Positions 8,905 to 18,085 are shown, counted from the first letter of the stretch. The stretch: DNA of 64,000 nt from Streptomyces niveiscabiei (GCF_001419795.1 NZ_LIRL01000152.1:1-64000), one strand, 5' to 3'. The notes: generated from the sequence alone by a model not told the origin. Numbers and translations: made by a program.

Positions 8905-9798
8905 GTGACATCGACTGACAAACCGGCAGTCAGTGTCGTGGTACCCAGCGTCGGCCGCCCCACCCGCCTCTTCCTCACCCTGTCCGCGCTGTGCCGGCAG
9001 ATAACCTCGGATCAGTTCGAGGTCATAGTTGTGGACGACAGCGCCGACCGCCGCACCATCGCCGATGTGACGGATTCGCTCGACCGGCCACTTCCCCTGC
9101 GCACCATCCACACCGGCGGATTGGGGGCGGCGAGCGCGCGTAACGCCGGAGCGCGAGCGGCGCGCGGACAGCTCCTTCTCTTCCTCGACGACGACACCGT
9201 GGCCGACGATCTCGTGATCGAACGGCACATACTGGCCCATAGCCGGAACGAGGTCACCGTCGCGCACGGAGTCGTCATCGACCTCACTGCCTTCACCTCC
9301 GCCGCAGAGCCAGTGCCACCGGCCCGCCGCCTGACCGGCCTGCGGGACAGGCATCTCGAGCTGGAAGATCTCGGAAACCTCCCACTCGCGGCGCGACGGC
9401 TGGGTCCACGCCGATCATTCATCGAGCGGACCGCACAGGCCGTGGTGGCCGACGATCGGTACGAGTCGCTGCGCTGGCTGCTGTGCATCGGCACCAACAC
9501 CAGCATGCCGCGGGCACTGTTCGAGAAAGTGAATGGCTTCGACACGCACTACGACCGTCGATGGGGTGGCGAAGACCTCGAGCTCGGGCTGCGCCTCATG
9601 GCGGCCGGCGCCCAGTTCACGTCGATCGACGCGACGGCGTACCACCTGCCGCTGGCCAGGGGAGACGTCAGTCAAGTGCTGCCTGCGTTCTGGCGTACCG
9701 TTGCCGAGCGCCAGGGTCGGCCGCCACTTGCGATGGTCGGCGACTTCCTCTGCGGAGACATTCCACTCGAGACCCTCGCGGCACATCTGAGTACATAG
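8905..9798 (+). CDS. Family 2 glycosyltransferase
   Basis: A 297-residue GT-A-fold enzyme. The N-terminal strand is AVSVVVPSVGRPTRLFLTLS, the nucleotide-binding strand FEVIVVDDSAD, and the metal-binding DxD-type motif LLFLDDDTV lies near residue 95. Near 215 is GGEDLELGLRLMAAG, the ED-containing acceptor/base region seen in GT2 enzymes with a galactosyltransferase-like C-terminus. It should transfer a sugar from a nucleotide donor. No sugar-nucleotide biosynthesis genes are adjacent, so a housekeeping donor such as UDP-GlcNAc is possible. I prefer GTG 8905 because homology begins there; ATG 8824 is an in-frame alternative. It is first in a tight run with the aminotransferase and ligase. Confidence 0.85.
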   Translation: MTSTDKPAVSVVVPSVGRPTRLFLTLSALCRQITSDQFEVIVVDDSADRRTIADVTDSLDRPLPLRTIHTGGLGAASARNAGARAARGQLLLFLDDDTVADDLVIERHILAHSRNEVTVAHGVVIDLTAFTSAAEPVPPARRLTGLRDRHLELEDLGNLPLAARRLGPRRSFIERTAQAVVADDRYESLRWLLCIGTNTSMPRALFEKVNGFDTHYDRRWGGEDLELGLRLMAAGAQFTSIDATAYHLPLARGDVSQVLPAFWRTVAERQGRPPLAMVGDFLCGDIPLETLAAHLST

Positions 9799-9808
9799 GA
9801 GGCCCACT

Positions 9809-11137
9809 TTGAACGACCGCCAAACCGAGCAAATCACCAACGAAGAGACCTACCGCAGGATCTCCGCGGTGGTCGCCGGCGGGGTGAGCAGCACGATGCG
9901 CGCGGTGGCGATCCCCCGCCCGCTGGTGGTGCGGCGTGCCGAAGGCTGTCAGCTGTGGGACGTCGAGGGCAACATGCTCATCGATCTCAACATGGGCTAC
10001 GGTCCACACTTGTTCGGCTACGCGGATCACGAGGTGCTCGACGATGTCGCCGAGCAGTTCCGCAATGGCCATATGACGGGGTTTCCCCATGAGCTCGACT
10101 ACAGGGCCGGTGAACTCATCACCGAACTCATGCCGTCGATCGAGCAGGTCCGATTCGCCAACTCGGGTACCGAAGCCATCACTTCGGCCATCCGCCTGGC
10201 CCGCGCCACGACTGAGCGGCCCCTGTTGCTGACGTTCGAGGGGCACTACCACGGGTGGAGCGAAACGGTGCTGCGGGCCGGAAAGCTCGGCTCCGAGCCG
10301 GCCCGCCAGGGCGACGGCCCGCCCGCCCCCGGCGCGCTCGGCATGATTCCAGAGGCGCTGAACAGCACCCTGCAGATACCGTGGAACGACCCCGACGCCC
10401 TGGAAGAGGTCTTCGCCAGCCATGGCGACCGGATCGCCGCCGTCATCGCCGAGCCGGTCATGGGCAATTCAGGGGTGGTCCTTCCCCTGCCGGGCTACCT
10501 CGGCCAGCTGCGCGAAATCACCAGGCGCCATGGCAGCATCCTGATCTTCGACGAGGTCATCACCGGATTCCGGGTGGCACTCGGTGGTGCCCAGCAGCGG
10601 TACGAGGTGACGCCGGATCTGACGATCCTGTCCAAGGTCCTCGGCGGCGGAATACCGGTCGCAGCGTTCGGCGGCAGCCGCGAGGTGATGGCGCTGCTTG
10701 CCGAGAACAAGGCACTGCACGCCGGCGTATACGCGGGCAATCACGCGTCGGTCCGCGCGGTGGTCAGCACGCTGGAGAAGATTCGCCGGCGGCCGCAGGT
10801 GTATGCGGACCTCGAAGCCCTCGGAGAGTACGCACAGGGCCAGATCCACGAGGCGTTCGCCGCCGAGGACCGGCACGTGCTCGTGCAGCGCGCCGGCAGC
10901 CTCATGTCGGTCGCGTTGCTGACCCGTCCGGTCGATCCTTCCGCCCCACTGCGGGAGGTAAGGGCGGCGATCGACTTCGACGGTCACCGCCAGCTGCAGA
11001 TGGCCGCGCAGACGCTCGGCCTCTACTTCCACCCCAACCCGCTCGAGCCGTGGTTCCTGAGCACCGCGCACACTCACGACGACCTCGCCAAGGTGGTCGC
11101 CACGCTGCGACTGGCGCTGTCGGGCCTGCGCCGGTGA
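9809..11137 (+). CDS. Class III PLP enzyme, glutamate-1-semialdehyde aminomutase-like
   Basis: A 442-residue fold-type I PLP enzyme. Family features are RFANSGTEAITSAIRLARA (phosphate-binding turn), FEGHYHGWSETVL, AAVIAEPVMGNSGVVLPLPG, ILIFDEVITGFRV (PLP-pyridine Asp) and TILSKVLGGGIPVAAFGG with the Schiff-base lysine. GSA-type enzymes either move an amino group within a molecule or act as transaminases; cluster-encoded members often make beta- or gamma-amino acids or amino alcohols. This is clearly not the haem-pathway copy by context. It starts with TTG 9809, 6 bp after a perfect AGGAGG, and overlaps the next gene by 4 bp (GTGA). Confidence 0.88.
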   Translation: MNDRQTEQITNEETYRRISAVVAGGVSSTMRAVAIPRPLVVRRAEGCQLWDVEGNMLIDLNMGYGPHLFGYADHEVLDDVAEQFRNGHMTGFPHELDYRAGELITELMPSIEQVRFANSGTEAITSAIRLARATTERPLLLTFEGHYHGWSETVLRAGKLGSEPARQGDGPPAPGALGMIPEALNSTLQIPWNDPDALEEVFASHGDRIAAVIAEPVMGNSGVVLPLPGYLGQLREITRRHGSILIFDEVITGFRVALGGAQQRYEVTPDLTILSKVLGGGIPVAAFGGSREVMALLAENKALHAGVYAGNHASVRAVVSTLEKIRRRPQVYADLEALGEYAQGQIHEAFAAEDRHVLVQRAGSLMSVALLTRPVDPSAPLREVRAAIDFDGHRQLQMAAQTLGLYFHPNPLEPWFLSTAHTHDDLAKVVATLRLALSGLRR

Positions 11138-12588
11138 ACGCGACTCCGTCCAACAGCGGACCGGATGGCGCCCGCCTGGCTGCCATGGTGTGCGCACGGG
11201 CGGACCAGCACGGCGAGCGGATGCTCATCGACGACGGCGTACACGCCGCCACCGGCGCCGAAGTCGCCGCGCTCATACAGTCCAAGACGGATGCGTACCG
11301 GCGGGCGGGTGTTCAGGAGGCCCAGCGCGTCGGCGCCGTGGCGTGGCCGCCACTGGAGTTCATCACCGATGTCTTCGCGGTCCTGGGACTGGGAGCGGTC
11401 GTGGTTCCGCTGCCGCGCCGGGTGAGCCCGTGGGAGCTGGACCGCCTGGATGCGGTGGCCAGCCTGACCCACCTCGCCGCCGCCGAAGACTCTCCGCTTC
11501 GTCTGGGCCAGGTCCGGGCCTCGATCGGACCTCGGCGGCTCAGTTCCTGTGCCCAGCACACCGTCGTGGACAACCACGGCGCGGCCAGCGGGCAGCTCAC
11601 GTCGGGAACCACCGGGCGGCAGCGACTGGCGCTGCGTCCGGCCGACGCACTGGCCGTGGAGGCAGAAGCCTACTCAGCCGTGCTCGGCCTGACGCCGGAT
11701 GAGACGATCCTCTGCCCGGTCCCGCTCCATCACGCGTACGGCTTCGGGTTGTGCGTCCTCGCCGCAACACTGTCGGGGACGCCAGTCCGGTACGTCCCGG
11801 CCGACCGGCCCCGCTCGCTGCTCAATCACATGGATGCCGCCGGTGCCTGCCTGGTGCCGCTGGTGCCGCCCATGCTGCGAGTGCTCGCCAAGGCGTCGAG
11901 GGCGCGTTCGGGCGCAAGCGAGGCCCGGTTGATGACGGCTGGTATGCCGGTCGACCAACGCACCGCCGAGATGGTGGACACGGCACTGCGGGCCCGGCTG
12001 GGACAGGTCTACGGGACGACCGAGACCGGGCCCATCTGCGTGACCGCACCTACCTCGCCGGATGTCGTGCTTCGCTCACTCGGCCCGACACTGCCGGGTG
12101 TGGCGGTCCGGCTGGCGCCGGACCCGTCCGCCGATGGGGCGGCAGCCGCGCCGGACACCGGCCTGGTCACGGTCTCCTCCCCGATGGCGATGCTGGGGTA
12201 TGCCGACGGGGCCGGACTCGATACCGACGCCGTCACCGGACCGGGATTCGTTACCGGAGACCTCGGCCGGATCACCCAGGACGGGCTGGTGTTGGTGGGG
12301 AGAGTTTCCAACTGCATCAACGTCGCGGGCGCGAAGGTGAGCCCCGAGGAGATCGAGGCGGTCATTCTCGGGTTTCCCGCAGTCCGCTCCTGTCTGGTGC
12401 ACGGTGTGACCGATGAATATCTTGGGCAGCGAATAAACGCGATCGTCACGCCGGACTCCGTCGACCTGGTCGAGCTGGAGCGTCACTGTGCCGAGCGGCT
12501 CTCGCCACCTCGTCTTCCGCACGTCTTCAAGGCGGTATCGACGCTCGCGACGACCGAGATGGGAAAGGTCATCCGGCTCAGCGGATAA
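11134..12588 (+). CDS. AMP-binding acyl/aminoacyl ligase (stand-alone adenylation enzyme)
   Basis: A 484-residue ANL-superfamily enzyme. The ATP loop is QLTSGTTGRQRLAL (A3), and the others are VYGTTETGPI (A5), VTGDLGRITQDGLVLVGR (A7/A8) and TTEMGKVIR (A10 lysine near the C-terminus). At 484 residues it is a free ligase without a carrier domain. Start GTG 11134 overlaps the previous stop, indicating translational coupling to the GSA-type enzyme, which may supply its substrate. It could load an amino or acyl unit onto one of the discrete carriers (22449, 36545 or 60707) or make a CoA ester. Confidence 0.88.
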   Translation: MNATPSNSGPDGARLAAMVCARADQHGERMLIDDGVHAATGAEVAALIQSKTDAYRRAGVQEAQRVGAVAWPPLEFITDVFAVLGLGAVVVPLPRRVSPWELDRLDAVASLTHLAAAEDSPLRLGQVRASIGPRRLSSCAQHTVVDNHGAASGQLTSGTTGRQRLALRPADALAVEAEAYSAVLGLTPDETILCPVPLHHAYGFGLCVLAATLSGTPVRYVPADRPRSLLNHMDAAGACLVPLVPPMLRVLAKASRARSGASEARLMTAGMPVDQRTAEMVDTALRARLGQVYGTTETGPICVTAPTSPDVVLRSLGPTLPGVAVRLAPDPSADGAAAAPDTGLVTVSSPMAMLGYADGAGLDTDAVTGPGFVTGDLGRITQDGLVLVGRVSNCINVAGAKVSPEEIEAVILGFPAVRSCLVHGVTDEYLGQRINAIVTPDSVDLVELERHCAERLSPPRLPHVFKAVSTLATTEMGKVIRLSG

Positions 12589-12611
12589 AGGATCTCTCAC
12601 CGAACCTCTTC

Positions 12612-12630
12612 CATCCTGCTCCGCAGGATG
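12612..12630 (+). terminator. Hairpin terminator after the GT2-ligase operon
   Basis: A perfect 8-bp stem (CATCCTGC / GCAGGATG) with a 3-base loop lies 24 bp after the ligase stop. No U-tract follows, which is usual in Streptomyces. Confidence 0.6.
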
Positions 12631-12660
12631 AAATGGGCTGGTCGAAAGGCTTGGTGACGA

Positions 12661-12806
12661 GACAGGGCCCCTCATCGTCGGCGTGGTGATCTCACTCACC
12701 ACAGCGGCAACCCGAGGGGCCCTGTCGGCTCCGTATCGAGCCGTGCTCGATGTCCCGCACGAACTCGTCGAGCACGTGTCGACGGTGGCGGAACTGCGCT
12801 GAGGCC
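12661..12806 (+). pseudogene. Inverted repeat plus transposase-like fragment
   Basis: A perfect 13-bp inverted repeat (GACAGGGCCCCTC at 12661-12673 and its complement at 12714-12726) precedes a short plus-strand frame. That frame reads GALSAPYRAVLDVPHELVEH and stops after about 38 codons; it recalls the N-terminus of Streptomyces transposases. I infer a solo IS end with a remnant, but no full element is present. Confidence 0.4.
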
Positions 12807-12857
12807 CGCTCGATCAATGTACGAGAGCCGCTCCGTGAGTGAGTCAGAGCCCCCCGC

Positions 12858-13631
12858 CTATGCCACGGCCCTCTTCTCACTCTCAACGCGCTGACGCAGG
12901 ACAGGGCCTGCGTCCCTTTCCAGGAGCATGACGTCTTCGCTTCCGCTGAGACAGACCGTCGCGGGATGCAGCCCGCCGACCAGCGTATCGATCAGGCGCA
13001 GGTCGCGGGGCAGGTCGGGCTGGTCCGGCCACCCGAGGACCTCGGGGTCCCGCTCGGGGGCGGAGACCTCCAAGCGGTGGAGCGGAACGTGCAGACCTGT
13101 ACCCCAGGACTTCAGCACGGCCTCCTTGCGCGTCCAGTAGCGCAGGAACGCCTGAGGTCGTTCGGCAGGCGGCCGGCCGAACAGGTCGGCCCGTTCGGTC
13201 TCCGACAGGACTCTCGAAGCAAGGACCTCCAGGTTCCGCATGCGGCCGGTCTCCTCGACGTCCAGGCCGACCTCGGCACCCTGGCCGAAGGCCACGCCGA
13301 CCGTGTCGCCGCTGTGCGTGACGGAGAAGCGGAGGTCGGTGTCGGGGGAGGTCGCCGGGAGGTCGAGAACCACCTTGCCGTGCGGCCCTCCACAGCGTGG
13401 GCAGACCCGCTTCAGGGGCACATCGCCGGGCGGCATACCGAGCCGGTCGCCGAGACCGATACGGATCATGGAGCAACCCAGCAGGAACCGTCGTCTGTCG
13501 CCGGAGTCGAGGGTGGCCTCGTATCTCGCCCGCTCCACGGGGTCGAGCATCCCGACAAGCCCATCGTGTCCGTCGGCGAGGCGGGCCCACCAGGTCTCTA
13601 CGACGCGCGGACGGCTGCCGGGTTCCGTCAC
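12858..13631 (-). CDS. Sfp-type 4'-phosphopantetheinyl transferase
   Basis: A 257-residue PPTase. The magnesium/CoA motifs are present: LRFSVTHSGDTVGVAF, GLDVEETGRM (Asp and Glu ligands) and FLRYWTRKEAVLKSWGTGL with the WxxKEA signature; the length fits the Sfp class. It would activate the carrier proteins of this locus by attaching phosphopantetheine to serine. GTG 13631 overlaps the regulator's stop (GTGA), so the two are translationally coupled. A dedicated PPTase supports carrier-protein chemistry being central to the cluster. Confidence 0.92.
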   Translation of the reverse strand: MTEPGSRPRVVETWWARLADGHDGLVGMLDPVERARYEATLDSGDRRRFLLGCSMIRIGLGDRLGMPPGDVPLKRVCPRCGGPHGKVVLDLPATSPDTDLRFSVTHSGDTVGVAFGQGAEVGLDVEETGRMRNLEVLASRVLSETERADLFGRPPAERPQAFLRYWTRKEAVLKSWGTGLHVPLHRLEVSAPERDPEVLGWPDQPDLPRDLRLIDTLVGGLHPATVCLSGSEDVMLLERDAGPVLRQRVESEKRAVA

Positions 13632-14272
13632 GGATTGCTCTTCAGGCGGACTTCACCGACCAGCCGGAAGCCCATGTGCGGCACCTTGAGGATCTGGGCG
13701 CCCGAGCCGACCTCGCGGAACCGCTTCTGCAGGGCCTGGACGAGGTCGCGGGGATCCTCGCCGGCAAGACGCATCAGCTCAGGACGGGGAACGATCGTCG
13801 ACCTGCGGGTGCTCAGGGCACGCAGGGCCTTCCCCTCGGCAGGGGAGAGTTGGACGGTGGCGGACGGCGTGGCGAGTACATCGGACGGGTCGAGGTCCAG
13901 GACCTGGGTCGACTGCGGGGCTGCGACATCGCGCAGATACGTCAGGAAGGAGGTCAGCCGGGAGGTGCCGAGCGGTTCGGACATGGCGAAGCTGGACCCG
14001 GAGTGAAACGCCGTCAGCATGTCTCCGGGCGTGGGCGCGTGATGCACGGTCACGACATAGGCGCCGGTACGACTGATGTCCTCGGCGGACAGGGGCTCGG
14101 GCAGAGGTGTGGTCGAAGAGACGAACGCGCCCAGCAGATCCTCGCGGAGCACGAGTGGCTCTCCCCGCTCGGCCTCCACCGAAGGGCACTCCAGCGGCAG
14201 TCCGGTGCGGTCACATGCCTCGCGCAATGAGGCGAGGTCGTCCTCGGTGAGCGCCCAGGCGAGTACGTACAT
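13628..14272 (-). CDS. Winged-helix transcriptional regulator (OmpR-type DNA-binding C-terminus)
   Basis: A 214-residue protein. About 110 N-terminal residues (MYVLAWALTEDDLASLREAC) match no family I recognise. The C-terminal ~85 residues, from LDLDPSDVLATPSATVQLSP to GAQILKVPHMGFRLVG, have the OmpR/PhoB winged-helix pattern, including the recognition helix and the G-x-G-Y/F-R wing ending. No receiver aspartate is evident, so it is not a standard response regulator. ATG 14272 is chosen because homology-like sequence starts there. It is divergent from the PIG-L gene over a 91-bp gap that probably holds a shared control region, and it is coupled to the PPTase. Confidence 0.75.
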   Translation of the reverse strand: MYVLAWALTEDDLASLREACDRTGLPLECPSVEAERGEPLVLREDLLGAFVSSTTPLPEPLSAEDISRTGAYVVTVHHAPTPGDMLTAFHSGSSFAMSEPLGTSRLTSFLTYLRDVAAPQSTQVLDLDPSDVLATPSATVQLSPAEGKALRALSTRRSTIVPRPELMRLAGEDPRDLVQALQKRFREVGSGAQILKVPHMGFRLVGEVRLKSNP

Positions 14273-14363
14273 GTTGATCCAACCCTTCCCGATGTGCCGG
14301 AGAGGGCCACGCCACACTCCTCCGATCATCATTTCATGCGGGTGTCGTGCCATACTCCTGCCC

Positions 14364-15449
14364 ATGTCACAGCCTCCCGCCATGTCCCTGTCCAGGCGGT
14401 TGCCGAAGGCCCTTGCGCTGACCGACAGGCCCACGAGGCTGCCGCACATGGAACTCGGCGACTCGACTGCGCGCTTCCTCGGCGGTGAGGTCGACCCGGC
14501 GGCGTTTCCCTCCTCCGCGGCGGACCTGTGGTCCGGATGCGACGGCACCCGTCCCCTCGAGTCCTGGGGCCCCGCAGACCGTGAGCTGATCGGCCGCTGG
14601 CATGCGGCGGGACTCGTGGTCGCCGCTCCGTCGCCGCGGCCGGCGTCCGCCTTCTCCTTGACGTTCGTCTCGCCCCATCCGGATGACGCACAACTGGCGC
14701 TGGGCAGCACGGTGTTCCGTTTCGGGGGACGCGTGGTCGATGTGTTCTCCCACGAGACCTGGACACGCGTCCCGTACTACCAGGACCGTCCGGAGCTCGC
14801 CTCCCGTCTGCTGATCGAGGAAGAACGGGTGGCCTGTCACGTGCTCGGTGCGGACCTCACCCTGCTGGGGCACCTGGACGGCGCCAACCGCCCTGCGTGG
14901 CGTGAGGGATTCCTGCTGGGCGCGGATGCCGCGGACGAAGTCCGGAGCACGGAACCGGAGCTCTTCGAGCGGATCACGGACGACCTGGACCGCGAACTTT
15001 CCGACGGCTCCCTCGTTCTGGCACCGCTTGCCGTCGGCGGTCACGTCGACCATCTCTTGGTTCGCGAGGCAGTCTGTGAACTGGTGGCGAACAAGTCCGT
15101 GGAGCCGGAACGGGTGGTGTTCTACGAGGACATGCCCTACTCCCTGTTCACCGACGCCGTGGTCGACACCGGCCGGCTGTCCGAGCGCCTGGGAGGGCCT
15201 GCCCTCACCCCTGTACTCATTCCGGGCTCACCCCAGTCCGCCGAAGCCAAACGTGAGTCGTTGTGGCCGTACCGTCTCCAGGTCCTGGAGACGGTGGCGA
15301 ACCGCATCGGCCGCTACGGCCGCAACCTCATGGAGGCGGATCCGACGGCCGGGTTCGCCGAGCGCGTCTGGGTATCGGCGGACTCCGCCAGAGCCGTACG
15401 GGAGCTCGCTGCCGCGGCCCGCGAGGATCTCAGCAGTCCGGCTGAGTAG
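14364..15449 (+). CDS. PIG-L/LmbE-family zinc deacetylase with N-terminal extension
   Basis: A 361-residue protein. Residues about 105-330 form the PIG-L domain, with the zinc-binding FVSPHPDDAQLALGSTVFRF and the second motif GGHVDHLLVREAV. This family removes N-acetyl groups from GlcNAc-type substrates; in aminoglycoside pathways BtrD/NeoL homologues deacetylate pseudosaccharide intermediates. The first ~100 residues (MELGDSTARFLGGEVDPAAF) form a small extra domain that looks like a PqqD-like or winged-helix module, unusual for PIG-L. With a GT2 enzyme in the same block, sequential GlcNAc transfer and deacetylation is a reasonable inference. The next gene follows after 10 bp. Confidence 0.85.
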   Translation: MSQPPAMSLSRRLPKALALTDRPTRLPHMELGDSTARFLGGEVDPAAFPSSAADLWSGCDGTRPLESWGPADRELIGRWHAAGLVVAAPSPRPASAFSLTFVSPHPDDAQLALGSTVFRFGGRVVDVFSHETWTRVPYYQDRPELASRLLIEEERVACHVLGADLTLLGHLDGANRPAWREGFLLGADAADEVRSTEPELFERITDDLDRELSDGSLVLAPLAVGGHVDHLLVREAVCELVANKSVEPERVVFYEDMPYSLFTDAVVDTGRLSERLGGPALTPVLIPGSPQSAEAKRESLWPYRLQVLETVANRIGRYGRNLMEADPTAGFAERVWVSADSARAVRELAAAAREDLSSPAE

Positions 15450-15459
15450 GGTCCACAGG

Positions 15460-16155
15460 ATGCGCCTGCACACGGCGACTTGGGGAGACGGGGGGCGAGT
15501 GGCCCTCCTCGTCCACGGGCTCATGGCCGACCACCGTACCTGGCACGAGGTGGGCCCCGTACTGGCGGACAGAGGCTACCGCGTCGTCGCCGTCGACCTA
15601 CGAGGGCACGGACGCAGCGGTCGCGGCGGGTACGCGCCGGAGCTCTTCGCGGAGGACCTGGCAGAGACGTTGCCCGCAGGTGCCGAGCTCGCGCTGGGGC
15701 ATTCGCTGGGCGCCCTCGCCCTCGCCCTCGCCGTGGAGAGGCTGAGGCCCTCACGCGTCGTCTATTCCGAGCCCGCGTGGCGGCTCGGGGGGCCGCACGG
15801 CACGCTCGACCCCGCGGCCTTCGCCTTGTTCAAGCGTGCCCCCCGGTCCCTGGTCAGGAGTTTCCGGCCGGACTGGGACGCCGAGCGCGTGACGGAGGAG
15901 ACACGTGCGCTGGAGGCGTGGGACGAGAAGACCGCGCACGCACTGAGCTCTTACCGCATGACGGATCACACCCCCAAGGCACCTCTCGTCCCCTCTCTCG
16001 TACAGCTGTCGGATCCCAGCACGCTCGTCAGCTCCGAAATGCGGGAGGAGATGGTGTGCCGGGGATTCGAGGTACGCACCGTGCGCGGCGCGAGCCACAC
16101 CATCCACCGGGATCACCTCGACGAGTTCCTGCGGTCGCTGACTGGCTGGCTGTGA
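15460..16155 (+). CDS. Alpha/beta hydrolase
   Basis: A 231-residue alpha/beta-hydrolase. The oxyanion strand is VALLVHGLMADHRTWHEV, followed by VVAVDLRGHGRSGRGGY, nucleophile elbow LALGHSLGALALALAV (Ser in GHSLG) and late histidine region VRGASHTIHRDHLDEF. It could be a thioesterase-like proofreader or an esterase/amidase of the pathway; sequence does not discriminate. It is in an apparent operon with the PIG-L gene and ends convergently with the BtrH-type gene on the other strand. Confidence 0.82.
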   Translation: MRLHTATWGDGGRVALLVHGLMADHRTWHEVGPVLADRGYRVVAVDLRGHGRSGRGGYAPELFAEDLAETLPAGAELALGHSLGALALALAVERLRPSRVVYSEPAWRLGGPHGTLDPAAFALFKRAPRSLVRSFRPDWDAERVTEETRALEAWDEKTAHALSSYRMTDHTPKAPLVPSLVQLSDPSTLVSSEMREEMVCRGFEVRTVRGASHTIHRDHLDEFLRSLTGWL

Positions 16156-16230
16156 CGGAGCCCTTGTGGTCCGCCGCCACCCGTCCCGCGATCCGCAGGG
16201 TCTGGGTCGACGGCGGCTGCCGCAAGCACG

Positions 16231-17250
16231 TCATCGACCTGACTTCCTCGGGCGATACGTCTGCTGATGCCCCATGGCTTTCCTGATGGATTCGTTCCAG
16301 TCCGCTTCCAGGACCGCAGCCTCCTCCAGGAGATCAGATATACGCAGCACGGCGCTGACGCCCGTGCGGAAACGCAGGAAGAAGTAGTTCCTGGTCCTTT
16401 CCCAGTGGCGGGACAGGTCGTCCGCTGCGTCGGCGCCTTCGGTCAGCCCTGGAACGCCGGCCGCGGCGGCGGCCCGCAGGAACCGGGCATTGAGGGCTCG
16501 TTGACTGGCGAGCTCCCCGAACCAGGCGCTGACCTCGATCATCCCGGCGGGGCTCAGGGTGGCGTGCGCTTCCGGGTCAGTGCGCAGCTGCCCGGCACAC
16601 GTCCGCAGCGCCGTCGTGCCGGAGAGCGTCGCGGCCGGTTCGGTGTTCTGCACGATGGCGGCGTGGGCTGAGGTCGCGTACGACGGCCGATCGCCGGGGG
16701 ATCCGGAAGAGACGCGTATCGTGCGATTACGCCAGTCCGGATCGCCCCTGCGCCCCTCGGCGAGTGCTTCCGACGACATGGCCGACAGCAGCTCCGGGGC
16801 GCTGATGACACCCTCGAACAGCGACCCCCGATAACGATCAGTGATCGCAAATTCCGTCCCCTCGTCCGAATGGACGACGATGCGGTGCGCGTGGTGCTGG
16901 AGGCGATAGTTGGAGCTGTGCGGGAGGTGGAACGCGTCCACGAGGACGATCACCGGCTCGTTGCGCCCGAGCCGCTCTCGCAGGTATTTTTCGACCGCGT
17001 TCGTGTCCTGGTGCTGAATGAGTTCGGAATTGATTCCGTACCAGTCGAGGAGCGTCTCCTCGAACGACCGCCGATGGAAGGCGAACCGCTCCACCGGCCA
17101 TTCGATTTCCGGTAGTTCAACGGGGTGGTAGCCCCAGTCGGCCCCCAGCGCGCTCGGGTCATACCCGAGCGTCACCAATACGTTTCCGTACGTAGCCGTG
17201 ATGCAGTCCAGCGAGGTGAATTCACCTCTACGGACAGACAGATCACTCAC
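16231..17250 (-). CDS. BtrH N-terminal-domain acyltransferase-like protein (copy 1)
   Basis: A 339-residue protein with the butirosin BtrH N-terminal domain. The opening FTSLDCITATYGNVLVTLGY holds the likely catalytic Cys and VDAFHLPHSSNYRLQHHAHR the His-rich active-site strand, with a helical C-terminal half (IEVSAWFGELASQRALNARF). BtrH transfers an acyl group from a carrier-protein thioester to an aminoglycoside amine and resembles cysteine peptidases in fold. A paralogue lies at 24633-25718, sharing FTSLDCIT.TYG..L..LGYDP.ALG, the VDAFHLP motif, SLFEG and GDPDWRN. No butirosin scaffold genes are present. I infer acyl transfer from one of the local carriers. Confidence 0.82.
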   Translation of the reverse strand: MSDLSVRRGEFTSLDCITATYGNVLVTLGYDPSALGADWGYHPVELPEIEWPVERFAFHRRSFEETLLDWYGINSELIQHQDTNAVEKYLRERLGRNEPVIVLVDAFHLPHSSNYRLQHHAHRIVVHSDEGTEFAITDRYRGSLFEGVISAPELLSAMSSEALAEGRRGDPDWRNRTIRVSSGSPGDRPSYATSAHAAIVQNTEPAATLSGTTALRTCAGQLRTDPEAHATLSPAGMIEVSAWFGELASQRALNARFLRAAAAAGVPGLTEGADAADDLSRHWERTRNYFFLRFRTGVSAVLRISDLLEEAAVLEADWNESIRKAMGHQQTYRPRKSGR

Positions 17251-18085
17251 GGTTCCCTTCCCTTCCCTACCCTTGACCCGCGGGTGGCATCAACATAGGC
17301 CAAGATCGCCTGACAGGTGCCGCATCACACCAATCCGACGGGCTTGGAGGAACTCCAACAGGAGCTCCGCGGATTCGGGGAAACTCACGCGCATAATCTG
17401 AACGCCGCCCAACTGTCGACCAGTTGACGCAAAAGGCCTCAGCAGCGCAGAACAGACGGAGATCGCGCTCCCCGGGAATTCCCGGCAATGGCTGCTCTGC
17501 GGGACTGCCCGCCACCCGTCTCCCCCCGTCTCCACCATGGAGCGCCTTCAAGATAACTCGCTCCAGGACGGGCCTCGCCAGGGGGTGGCACCGTCATCGG
17601 CACGACGAATTTCCGGCGCTCTGCCATGAACATTCCGCCGGCCTCAAGAGGCGTTCTCAGCAGGCGACTTCGACCCTGTCAGCGATCTTGGGGTTCCCTC
17701 GCCCGTGAGCAACGAGAACAAACCCGCACACTCCGGGAGCATTGGCGGCAGGTCGGACATGCAGGCCGCACAGGTAGTCTAACGGGTGCGCGCGAGGCTC
17801 GCGGCGGGGGGAAAGCCGGGGCCGACCCGGCCGTGACCTGGCCGAACTTCCCCTGGAACGACAAGGGATCTATGCTGGCCGCGGAGGCCGCCTGAGGGTC
17901 TGGATGCGTCACAACACCATGATCAGCAGGTGGCCTCGCCCATGCTCCGTCATCCCCACCGGCCGTGCCCGTCCCCTCAGATCACGAAGTCCAAGTGAAT
18001 ACCCGGCCGTTCGGGCTGAACGGCTCCTACATACGATCCAAGTCCGCTTTACGCGGGGCAATTTCCGGGAAGGTTCGAACTTTCA
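17251..18085. promoter_or_regulatory. Long divergent intergenic region (835 bp)
   Basis: It lies between the leftward BtrH-type gene and the rightward radical SAM gene. No frame resembles a protein, I saw no clear tRNA or riboswitch, and base composition is somewhat less GC-biased than the genes. It must contain promoters for both directions. The radical SAM start is preceded by GGGAAGG. Size alone suggests either regulatory content or a lost gene. Confidence 0.5.

Noticed and set aside
10255-11133. Upstream extension of the AMP ligase frame
   Set aside because: Out-of-frame shadow of the aminotransferase; the GTG at 11134 with stop overlap is a better start.
16155-16290. Frame reading RRVWVDGGCRKHVID after the hydrolase
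   Set aside because: Recalls an IS5 transposase strand but is too short, and it overlaps the end of the BtrH-type gene.
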